Of a stretch of 64,000 bases of DNA, positions 35,656-45,483 are shown in pieces. The DNA comes from Catenaria anguillulae PL171. Taxonomy: Eukaryota > Blastocladiomycota > Blastocladiomycetes > Blastocladiales > Catenariaceae. The stretch covers positions 682,001-746,000 of the forward strand of contig MCFL01000001.1 of assembly GCA_002102555.1 (NCBI GenBank), written 5' to 3'. The position numbers and the translations under genes were made by a program. A model generated the notes under the pieces. It was not told where the DNA came from, did no database searches, and worked only from the letters and a program-made list of their open reading frames with translations. Positions within the stretch are counted from its first letter, which is position 1. Each line of letters opens with the position of its first letter.

Positions 35656-38600
35656 ATGCAAAACCCACCCTCAACCAACGACACTGCATCTGAGTGTGTG
35701 TCGTGTGAATTCTGTGGCAAGACCTTCAACGACAAACGCGCAAAGAACATCCACATCTCGCGGACCCGTGACGCTGCCCACACCCGTCCGCGCGAGGATT
35801 CCATTGCCCCGAATGCCAGAGATACACCTGGAGCATCATTTCAAAATGCGTCGGACGTACCCCCGCCGCCACCAGCTTTCCCAGATTCGGCGCTGTCGAT
35901 GGATCGTCAATCAGCCATTCCCGACCTTCAAAACCCACGACAATCGCCTCTACTCTCTGACGCTTCAACTCAATCGCCATCAGCGATTGCTGCCGAATCT
36001 CAAGAATCCGCCGAAGAAGGCACAGCTCCCGCCACTGCAACCATACCAACGGAATCCCTCCCACCTGGCATCCATCCATCGCCCAACGTGCTGCCGCCTG
36101 TGTCCCTGGGGACAGCCGTCGACGACAAGCTTAAGAACAAGGCTCTCGATGACAACATTTTTCTTCCATTCCTGACGGAAGAAGGGTGGGCAACATTCTT
36201 CCTCGAGCACTTTCAACTTGGCCTTTCGCAATCCGAATCACACGACCTCCACTCATTCATGGATCTTTATCGCAAGACGACAACAACTACGAGTGAGTCT
36301 ATCAGCCGGAAAAAGTTTCTCGAAAAATCCCCATTTGTTCTGCCATCTCGCACAAGCATCATTCGCGACAATCATGGCCGCAGCTACATTTTCAAGTTTC
36401 GGGCAATCATGACTGTTCTGCGAGAATTGCTTGGTCGTTCGCATCTTGCCGCCCATTACCACGTCCGCCCAATTGTGCATGTTGTCGAGCGGACGGGCCC
36501 TGATGGTCGACCAAGGCGCGTCCGGAAGTACAGCTCCATTGCAACCGGTAAGCGCTGGGAACAGCTCGCTGCATCATTGGCGAATGGTCGCGCATCTCTG
36601 CCATTTATTCTTAGCTCGGATAAGACAGTGGTACGTACAATCACTGTCTGATTCATGAACCCGCTCGTGTAACTCACGTGTCGTTACCTCAATTCCTCCT
36701 TGCAGGTATTCGCAAATCGCGCAGCATGGCCCCTTTACATCCATCTCGCTGGATACGACAAGGATGTCCATGGTCGCCCTCTCATACATGCATCCGCTGT
36801 CATTGGATACCTTATTCAACTGTCCACAGTTCACACTGACCTGAAGCAGCTTCCTTCGGATCGCGCATCGGGCATTTCCAAACTCGTCTTTCACAAGGCA
36901 CTGGCTGTACTCTTTGATGACGAGTACAAGAAGGCTGCTCAACAGTATGTTGCGTCCCACATTGTTCCCATTATCCTCACTGACACACTATACGTTTGCC
37001 CACCCAGTGGAGTCATCATGCGTTTTCCAACAGGGCAATGCTACCTCACACATCCACAACTGCTTGCATATCTGGGCGACCTACCCGAGCTTGCCCTTGT
37101 TACCCTGGTGAAGCAAAACCGAGCTTGTCCCATGTGCCCAGCCATGGCCAGCGAATTCGACAAGCGTGTCAAAAATTCAAAACCTCGAGATCCCCAGTTT
37201 GTCAAGTCCCGATTCGCTGCCAAGCAGACAGGCTCTTTCACAGCCAAGGAGGTTGACCAATGGGAGGTCAAGCATGGAATCCATTTGCTTCAGGTCCATT
37301 GTTCTTGTGCTTCTTTTGCAGCTTTCAGTCTGCTTACCAATAATGTTTCGTTAATGCAGAACGCTCTATGGAATGTCGACGGCTTCAATGTACACGGACA
37401 CGTGCTTCACGACGAGCTTCACCAAATCTTCATTGGGCTCCTTGGCCGCCATCTCTGTGGTGCCTTGCTTTCCTACCTATCTACCCAGGGTGCAATTCAA
37501 CAAGAGTTCTATGCACGGCTTTCTGCTACTCCCAACTTTTCGTCCTCACCTCTACGCGCTCTCAAGTATGGTTCACTTGAGCACTTGACTGGTGCTGAAT
37601 GGCGCTCGTTGGCGACTGTGCTACCTGCCATCCTCATTGACCTTTTCGGTGGTGACGACCCTGACGTGGTTGTGCTCCAAGCAATTGTCCCAAAGGTGTT
37701 TACATCTCTTGCCCGACTCGCCAATTTGATTCGCTTTACTGGCATTGACGAGGTGGACCTGGTCACGATTGACGAGACGCTTGATTCTCTTTTTTCCGAG
37801 CTTCCCCAGTACTTTGAAGTGCTCAAGCATCCCTACCCAAAAGCTCTTGTGATTCACATGCTCAACCATCTCGTTTCTTCAATTCGCGACTGTGGCCCGC
37901 CCTCGGAATATTCCACCGAAACCTGCTGTGAGTTGCTGCACAAGACTGCCGCAAAGCAAGCAGCACAATTCACCAGCACTCACAGCCCGCTCGAGTTTGG
38001 CCTCTTTGATGCCATTCAAGTACACGACGCTCTTGTCGCGCATTTCACGTTCCTTGCCATGTACCACCCACATGTAATTGCTCGCCGCAAATGGGGGCCG
38101 TCCTTGCAGCCACTCCTTCAATTGGTTGACGAGTGCCGCTCTCTCAACATTCCCGGCGTCCCACGACATGCCCCTCTCGCTCGCCCATCAACCTCAGTAT
38201 TGTTAGCTGACAATACCATGACCGACAATGCACCCAGTGTTGCTGACGACTCCGAGGATGCCCTGGACGACTTTGCCGAGGATCCAGCTGCAGCACGCTT
38301 GTCTGCGCTTTGGAATGGAGACTCAGCGCATTCGGAATCACCTCCATCCGACGCGGCCACTGCCAGCACCAACCTTGCACGGACCATCACCCTTCGTTCG
38401 CGCCCCATGCCTTCTCAACAATATCTTTTCCCCATCGAATTGCCACCAGCAGGTTCCTCACTTGATCATGCATCTGCATCCTCCTCCTCCCTGAACCCTG
38501 CGGCCACGATGCCAACCCTTGCCTCAACTGCGTCAGAGTTGGCATCGTCCCGAGAACCTGCCACACCGTTGATACCTGTTCCGACTCATGCCTCAATCGC

Positions 38601-38826
38601 GACACTTGAGCGCACTTGGATGCTTTCATGCCCAATTCGCAAATACCGCCATCTGATACAATCAGGCGGTGTATCGCCAGAAAAACTCGCTGCGGATTAT
38701 CCCGATTCACTCTCCAAACTCGCACAACATTTGTCCGAATATGCCAAAACTGCCCTCACTGGGCCAGGCCAGCTGCCACCCTCCATTACTATTGTGCGCG
38801 ATCCCCTTGCTTCATCACTCTTATGA
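35656..38826 (+). CDS. Plavaka-type transposase with N-terminal C2H2 zinc finger
   Basis: Exons 35656-36630 and from 36706 to the stop at 38826. A further 66-base in-frame intron at 37294-37359 is likely, because removing it gives HGIHLLQNALWNVDGF, the expected family sequence. The N-terminus has CEFCGKTFNDKRAKNIHIS, a C2H2 finger. The catalytic core shows LPFILSSDKTV, the block VFANRAAWPLYIHLAGYDKD, then VPIILTDT, VIMRFPTGQCYLTHPQLLAYLGDLPE split over two blocks, CPMCPA, and HVLHDELHQIFIGLLGRHL. These follow the order known for Plavaka transposases of the CMC group, which cut and paste DNA using an RNase H-like fold. The product is about 1,010 residues before the 3' exon. Confidence 0.85.
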
Positions 38827-38986
38827 ATACCCAACTCATCATGATTGCCAGAGAGTAGGTTGTCCCCCACCAACGTCTCCTCGTTGCCCATTGCTCAAAT
38901 GGCAAGGTGGTCAAAGAGGTGATTCAAGGCCGATGTGTTGCATATCACAAGGTGTTGAGACGTGATTTTGCCATTGTACACTTGCT

Positions 38987-39805
38987 TTGTTTCTTTTCAC
39001 AATGTTGACCAGACAAGCATGGAACTCACCATCCGCGTATCAACAGTGTCTCAGGGAAGGCGGTGTGTATTCAATCATACGACCTCGGCTCTTCATTTCA
39101 TTCCAAGTACACGACAAACCACACCATGTTGCTCTCGTTGACTACTTTGCTCACATTCCCGAACGACAAAATGCAACCAATTCGCTCCATGTCCCTGTGC
39201 TGCGCAAAACAAGCCATCCGATCGTCATTCCAATTCAGTCCATCATCTGCGCTGCCCATCTCATTCCTTACTTTGCCACTCTCCGGGACCCGCCAATCGC
39301 TACTGCCCCAGAGGCACCCAAATCGCAGCAGGCGGCACCAACTGTCGAGGCCGGCGCAGCCGCGGGCACGCAAGGTATGGACGGCACCGGCAATGGCGAA
39401 ACCAACGTGGATAGTGGGCAAGTACGGGATGCTGATAGTGGGCAAATTGAGGATGCAGATGGCGACGACGTCAACGACGACGGAGGGAGTGGGCAAGTTG
39501 AGGATGGCGCCGGCATTGTGGATCCTGGGCCAGTCGTTGACGGCTCAGGTGCCGCGCAGGCCAACGCTGGGCGGATTGCCAGTGCAGCCCAGCAGATTGG
39601 CGACAGCCGACGAAAGCGGAAGCGTGTGGGGGACCAAGGCGGAGGCACCCATGCCAAGCGCAGGAAAGCTCGACGGGTGATGAGTGGGGTGCTGTACGAC
39701 CCGAAGGATATCGCTGGCTGCATCGAGTGGATCCTGAACTTCTTTGTCACACCAGTCGTGTATGCTTTTCAAGGGGCAAGTGGATTTTCCGAGAATCTCG
39801 CATGA
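38987..39805 (+). CDS. Probable C-terminal exon of the transposase
   Basis: An open stretch whose useful part starts at about 39016 after a TTGACCAG acceptor: WNSPSAYQQCLREGGVYSII, RPRLFISFQVHDKPHHVALV, and VIPIQSIICAAHLIPYF. The last two resemble the C-terminal region of Plavaka transposases (a beta-rich run, then AAHLIPxF). Asp/Gly-rich low complexity and a basic KRKRVGDQGGGTHAKRRKAR nuclear-signal-like block follow. How it joins exon 36706-38826 is not settled: a donor in GAGAGTAGGT near 38,850 would fit only if one base is missing near the stop at 38826. It may also be a separate short gene. Confidence 0.5.
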   Translation: MFLFTMLTRQAWNSPSAYQQCLREGGVYSIIRPRLFISFQVHDKPHHVALVDYFAHIPERQNATNSLHVPVLRKTSHPIVIPIQSIICAAHLIPYFATLRDPPIATAPEAPKSQQAAPTVEAGAAAGTQGMDGTGNGETNVDSGQVRDADSGQIEDADGDDVNDDGGSGQVEDGAGIVDPGPVVDGSGAAQANAGRIASAAQQIGDSRRKRKRVGDQGGGTHAKRRKARRVMSGVLYDPKDIAGCIEWILNFFVTPVVYAFQGASGFSENLA

Positions 39806-40221
39806 GGTCGGCTGTATTAGGGGTGATTCAGGTTGTTGCCGTGACGGGCCTTCGTGGAGTGAGGGAGTGGGTCACGACGGCTCGGACATGTTGGGTGCCA
39901 GCGGTATGCCCTGAGCAAGATGTGCTGAGGGCGGCGCTGGCGGCCGTAACTGGGATAATGGAAAAGTTCAACATGGAAACATGTGTACATATTTATTGTC
40001 ATTGATACAGATCCCGAGTGATCGGTTAGGATCAGGACGGTTGACATCTGTACAAATGCCATCGGATCGCTCGCAATAACAGGGGATTTGTGTTGATGGA
40101 CTGTCCGTCTTGATCTGTCCATGTCAGTCACGATCACAACAGCCGCGAGGAAATGATTTTCGCGAATCGGGAAGAATGTTCGTGAGTTTGTTGAGATCTG
40201 GTGTGATTTGGCGACATGTGC
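39806..40221. other. right subterminal region of the transposon
   Basis: No gene. It contains an ATCTGG motif near 40,196 followed by GATTTGG, echoing the left subterminal repeats. Confidence 0.5.
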
Positions 40222-40251
40222 ACAAATTTCGCGACAACCAGTTTGACGATG
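40222..40251 (-). repeat. right terminal inverted repeat
   Basis: 30 bases, reverse complement of 33289-33318 with no mismatch. Followed by AT and then the coding sequence of 7TM copy 3. Confidence 0.9.
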
Positions 40252-41043
40252 ATTGACTCGAGTAACGTTTCTGAACTTGATCTGACTCCATTACGAAACG
40301 TGCCAACAAATGAAATGTAGTACAGAATCTGTGAAGGCTAGGGAGTCAGAAAAACGCCCCCTATGATCATGCAAGTTTGGTAATGCCGCACATTGTTGAT
40401 GCTGTTCAGAACCACGCTCACGCCAGCGAATCCAACTATGGCTTTGGCGGCTTTCGGCATCCCGCTCGAAGCAACCACAAAGAACCTGAAAATTGAATAG
40501 GTACGATTGAACAGGAAGGTGAGCCCAGACGAGCGGTTTAGGTCGCCCGCGCCGCGCACAAACCTGACTTCAGCTGGCAACGCGATCCAAACCGTCGGAC
40601 AGGCGTAGTGCAAGCAAATTGATATGCGGACCTTGTCGCATTCAGGGTCACAAACCCTACCGCCCCGATCCACGCAAATGTGACGCAGATGAGGTTGATG
40701 GCCAACGTTCCGGCTGTTAGCGGCCGGTACACAAACAACCCATCTGGGCCAACTTGGTCAGTTCGGGTCAGGATGTCGGACACGTTGCGTGAAATCAGAT
40801 CAATCATGTGGGCAGCGGCAACGACTGCAAGCCATAGGTAGAAGCGCGAGTGAGCATTGCGACGCCAAAGGAGGAGGCTCGAGCCAATGGTCGACAGGTC
40901 AATTGTTGCGCTCACGCCAACAAAGAAGCTGGTCGCGGACCAGTTGAATCCAGATGTCTGGAGAAGGGGTACAAGGTGAGAACAAAGAAGGACCCACCAG
41001 AGCAGGAACGGGAGTTGCGGAAGGTTGGGCGTACGTTTGCCAT

Positions 41044-41857
41044 GACTACGACGGATGATGCTCCATTGGCCGATGATTATATGGTTTCGTTTCCAGGCAG
41101 ATCAGGACGGGCGCCAAAAGATTGCCTCTCCTTCGCAAGGTTCATTCCGCACCAAGTCTCATGTACATACGTACTCTTATCAACAGCCTCTAGTCAGGAC
41201 ATTCGCACATTTCCCCATCAATTCGGGCAGGGGCAGGTCTGGCAGCAGTTTGTGCGGCGTCACAGTTCCTTGTTCTTTTTGGGCAAGAGCAGCGCGTCTC
41301 ACTGACTGTTACTCGTAATGGCGCCACTGTTTGGACATCTCTGCTCGTCCACGACATGCACATGCATCCTCGAGGTGGAGCGAAACGAAACAAATAGACA
41401 CAAATGACTGTTTAGACAGTGCCGTAGGTAGACATATCCTGCGTACCCCTCCCCACATATTGCCCATGGCCACGTGCATGCAGACCTAGAAGGTGAGGGT
41501 GATGCTCTGAGCACCGTTGGGCGAAAACAGTCGGCGCACAAAAGGACAAACGACACTGCCCGGCGCCCGCCTAGAATGTCTGGGTTGGCTCATTGGCCAG
41601 CAGAATATGTGCGCTGGCTGCACAGGCGCTGCCGGTCGTGGGGTCGGTTCGTTTCCAACGAACGTAATACTTATGGTAAAGATTCGCGATTTGTCCTGGG
41701 TTGGGTGCCGAATCGCGTCCATGGTTGGCGCAACAAATGCATGGGTGGAAGGGTGCTCAATATCAAAGCTATATTGAAGATCAGAGCGTCATACATGTCA
41801 ACTGGCCCCTGCTCGTACGCAGTGCCAACGTGACGAACGCAGACACATTTGTCACGG
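41044..41857. other. intergenic
   Basis: Promoter side of 7TM copy 3 and 3' flank of the class C receptor, both minus strand. Plus-strand open frames here are unsupported. Confidence 0.45.
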
Positions 41858-44800
41858 TCATGCAGCAGACCCAGGCGGAACCTGTGGAGTCGGGTGAACT
41901 GGTATTGACACTGTCGAAATCGATCCCGATGCATTCATTGCGCCAGTACCGGCTGCGGCGGTTCCAGAGTTTCTTTCCAGGGCAGAAGTTTGCTTTAACG
42001 CACGAATCCAGGCACGGCGTTCAGACTCGCTGTGGAACTGGATGGTAAAGCTCGCGCCTTTGGTCGTGAGTTCGAGACAATTGGTCCGGGCAGGAGGGTC
42101 TGGGTTGTAGTAGCAGCAATTGATTCGAACGGCTTGGCCGTCAGATCCATTTGAATCATTGCTTTCCGCAGGAAGGACACCAACTATGCCTGAAATTGAA
42201 CACGCTCAATTGGAATGAGCTTCCATTGATGTGTTTGCGAGAGAGGGAGAGAGTCCAGCGGATCAAGTGAGCATACCGTCATCGAGGGACATCCACACTT
42301 CACAAAGGGTCCATTTTACTCGCAGAGATCCCGTCTTGGCGACAAGGCACACGCTCCGCAATAGAGTCGCCTAAACGGAGAAATGCAGGGTCCAATTGCC
42401 CACGTCAGGCTTGTTTCCCTGCGCTTGTCGAGGTGATTATTGTATGCCGAAGTGCAGACGCACATCCGTCTTGCTGCCACCATGACCGCTTGACGGCTTT
42501 TCATGGCCCGCCCCGCCGCCAGCCGCCGCCCCATCTCCTAGCCACGGGCCATGTGGCACGATCACTCGACCTGCAAGAACCTCACCCGCACTGAGGATCT
42601 CGGTGGAAATGTATCCTGAGCGGCGAGTGTTTGATGCCGCGGGTACATTGGCCGATATATACACGGCCAAGGCGACACGTCCAACCAGAACAGAAAAGAC
42701 AAACATGGTCGTGAACCATGTGGCGACATGCTTGACGACAAATGCCATGATTGTCAAAGAGCCAAAGTCGAGTAGAGAGAACGCGCCGACCACAACCGAG
42801 AAAACGGCAATGCATTGAGCAGAGTAGAGGCTCCATGAGCTTTCACGATACCCGCTCGAGACATTTCGCGTCTGAAGACATTGATGTGCTGGTGGCGTCA
42901 GTGTTTTGAGGGTCAAAGTCCAGGCACAAACGTGGTTGATGGGAAAGAAGAACCCACGCGATAGGCGAAAAGAATGACAGCACACAACAGGAGGCCATTG
43001 TACACTGCCGTAATCGCAAAAAAGGCAATGCTGATTGCATTGTCGCCGCTTCCGCATGTAACCTTCACATAGGTTTTTGTTGATATCCGAATTGGGATTT
43101 CGGGCCGGCAGCATCCCAAGCAGCCAGGATAATGAGTTGGCCCAACATCAGAGCCCCAACAAGCGCCAGCATGCGCTGATTGCCAAGCCGCTTGCCCAGT
43201 GAAACCGACTTGATAGAAAAGATGACCCAGAGCTATTTTTCAGAGCTCACTGTCAGAGACCGCCATTGATATGAAAGGAACGGAGTACACACAAGTATTG
43301 ACTGGAACTACGTACCCTAAATGCCTTGACTGCGCTGCTGGACAGCACCAAAGCTATCCCTAGTGTGAAGAGCCACAGACGCACCTGGCATATAGCTGGG
43401 GATGGAATACCCACCGAGGCAATGCTACTTGCAAGGACAAACATGCATCCAATTGCGACAAGGGACAGGAACGGAAAACTGAGCGACTTGACTGTGGGAT
43501 CAAGCCGATGCTTCCACAAGTATCCCCACACAATCAATGCGAGAACCAGACTGGCAACATTTAATGCGCCAACCGTGGCTCCAGCCGGCTCGGACCATGT
43601 AGCCACAAGTAAATCCTTGAGTGGCATGTCCAAGGGAACCGTAGATGTGCCTGAGAAGAATCGGATGGGTGACACTTCCTGCATGGAGTTGTCAGGCAGA
43701 ATGTCAAAGACGACGGTCGGCGTCCCGTTGTAAAAGTTCATGACTTGGTAAGGCGCAAGCCGGTTACCGTTGTCGTCAAAGACGACACGGCCGCTGACGC
43801 CTTCGAATGCAGGTAGGAAGTACTTTTTGAGGTCAGGATAGTACCGGCGCTCAAGAACGGCAGCAGCACTTGTGTCATTGACAATCTGTGGCGACATGAT
43901 CAATTTTGTCAGGCAAGAACATACTCGGATGATGAGGGAATGTAGCGAGAAGATAGCCACATAGGTACCCGCAAGATGCCAGTGGCCAAGGCTGTGAGAC
44001 AATCGAGGTACATGAAACTGTAACTGGGAATCGGCTCATCAGGATAGGCATCCTTGAATCGCTGCACCGACGCATTATACTTTGCGTTGTAACTGTTTTC
44101 ACGCAAATCGACATGCAAGAAGCCGTCCAGGTTGCTCAAGTCGCTTGCGGAAACGGAATTGAGTGTGGGAAACCCACTAAATGTTGCTGGCCCTAACCAA
44201 ACGTAGTCCTTTCCGATTAGCCCACGAGCCCTGTGATGTGTCGACACGAGAATAACATAATGCGAGCAAAGTCAGCTCTTGCTTGCCGTCCGTCACAAAT
44301 GAGAGCGTCATGAGCAAACCTGGCTTGTCTGAGAATCGGGACTGACCCATCGACCAGCACACACAAAACAATGATCCTCGACCCGGCCTCTTCAATCGCG
44401 CTGAAGGCAAGTGATACATCGGTTTGCCCGACCTGAATCACATGCTTGACAACAATTCGAACATTGAGTGACTCGGTCATGGCCACAAAACTTTCAGCAA
44501 CGCCAGTTCCGTATGCGTCGGCAGAGAAGAGAAGCGACACTGTGTTCCATCCCATTTTCGAGACAAATCGAGCAAGGATTAGACCTTGCAGAGAGTCTTG
44601 AGGAGTGGTGCGAAAGAAGTACGGATAGAGAGACTGCAAGCGTTGGTTACGAGTTGATGTACTCAATCATTCACATAGCACGAGCAAGCAACAACAATGC
44701 ACATTCCAACGCACCTTGTCACTCAGCTGCATCGACGTTGACCCTCCAGAGCATACCCACGTCGTTGTCTTGCCGCCGATCAACACTTGCGGAATGGTCA

Positions 44801-45252
44801 AGCTACTCGACCTGTCTCCGATCATGCCAACGATGTTGTGTCGCTCAATCGCGTCTTGCATGGCCAGCGTTGCGTTTCGCTGTGTGCCGTTGGTGGAATA
44901 GGGGAACAGTTGGAAAGTGTGCTGGCCAGTCGGGTCAATCCCATGCAGGGTTGCATTGGCGTTGGCTTGCATGAACAGAATCATATTCAAATCCCGCTTT
45001 CCAGTTGTCAAATAGGGAAGGTTGATCGATATCTGCCAAAGGATTCCGACCAACAGCACATCAGATGGAAACGATGGATTGATGATTCTCAATTGAATTA
45101 TAAACATGTACATTGAACGTGACTGCGTTTGAAATGTGCAAGAGACTCAGTGCCGCCAGTGTCACTTGTATTAGCCAGGGGCATCCATGCACAAGACCCC
45201 GCCCACCGCTTTGATATCGGGAAAAACCGAGGGCAGCGAGCAAATGTTCCAT
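41858..45252 (-). CDS. Class C (GABA-B-like) G-protein-coupled receptor with PH-like tail
   Basis: Nine exons: 45112-45252, 44715-45032, 44320-44633, 43969-44230, 43316-43885, 42958-43232, 42464-42871, 42277-42370 and 41858-42189, about 904 residues. A signal segment (WLIQVTLAALSLLHISNA) leads a Venus-flytrap ligand domain: HNIVGMIGDRSSSLTIP, SLYPYFFRTTPQD, GWNTVSLLFSADAYG, GSRIIVLCVLVDG and later FEGVSGRVVFDDNGNRL. The 7TM part begins near VGALNVASLVLALIVWGYLW, with LWLFTLGIALVLSSSAVKAF in the TM3 region and LWVIFSIKSVSLGKR after it; TM5-TM7 follow. The last exons encode SLRVKWTLCEVWMSLDDG and ELTTKGASFTIQFHSESERR with AWIRAL, a PH-like fold. Exon 42958-43232 is one base short in the AAGPEIPIRIST region. 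It is predicted at the plasma membrane; the ligand is unknown. Confidence 0.85.
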
Positions 45253-45483
45253 TGCAGATACTTAATTGCGGTGCACGTAAATGAGTGATCCGGAATCATT
45301 CAATCCACGACCTTATCGTCCACGTCGAATATGCGAGGTGCGCCCAAGGTGCGAACAGAGCATGCCAGTCTAACAAGTCAGGACCGCAGATCAGAAGGTA
45401 CATGAACTCGTGAATTTCACCAGAGTGTGCATATATACGTTTATCAAGTTGTATGAAAGATATGTACATGTACCAATGAGCAA

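Larger units (their letters stand above)
33289..40251. mobile_element. Plavaka-class (CACTA/CMC-related) DNA transposon, 6,963 bp
   Basis: The ends carry 30-bp perfect terminal inverted repeats starting CATCGTCAAACTGG, flanked by AT on both sides (33287-33288 and 40252-40253), read as a 2-bp target duplication. Inside are a plus-strand transposase (35656-38826, with a likely 3' exon at 38987-39805) and a divergent gene of unknown role (33801-35304). They share a 351-base promoter gap. Copies of an ATCTGG motif crowd the left subterminal region, as in CACTA-type elements, where transposase binds subterminal repeats. Plavaka elements are best known from Basidiomycota; assignment here rests on transposase motifs. 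Long open frames and identical ends suggest a young, perhaps active copy. It sits in an exon of 7TM copy 3. Confidence 0.85.
32702..41043 (-). pseudogene. Seven-transmembrane protein, copy 3, split by a transposon
   Basis: The 5' part lies at 41035-41043, 40632-40957, 40392-40485 and 40254-40328; the 3' part at 33270-33288 and 32702-33201. The piece between is the transposon at 33289-40251. Leaving the element and one copy of the AT duplication out, the fourth exon reads continuously through ILYYISFVGTFRNG, TLLESMDHMFS and on to WSIYDAIVNCVIS, matching copy 1 residue for residue in length (33 residues from NNI to MFS). The joined gene would encode 340 residues with seven helices and the family motifs KGFSEMLSRITW and ESLRLRIF. 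No other damage is seen, so the interruption is probably recent or varies between nuclei or strains. Exon 3 is 94 bases, the same as in copy 2. Confidence 0.85.

Noticed and set aside
33801-39805. Host genes unrelated to each other between the two 7TM halves
   Set aside because: All three open regions lie between one pair of perfect terminal inverted repeats and one target duplication, so they belong to a single transposon.
41474-42048. Plus-strand open frames beside the class C receptor
   Set aside because: The minus strand here carries the PH-like terminal exon, with matching splice phases; the plus frames are shadows or spacer.
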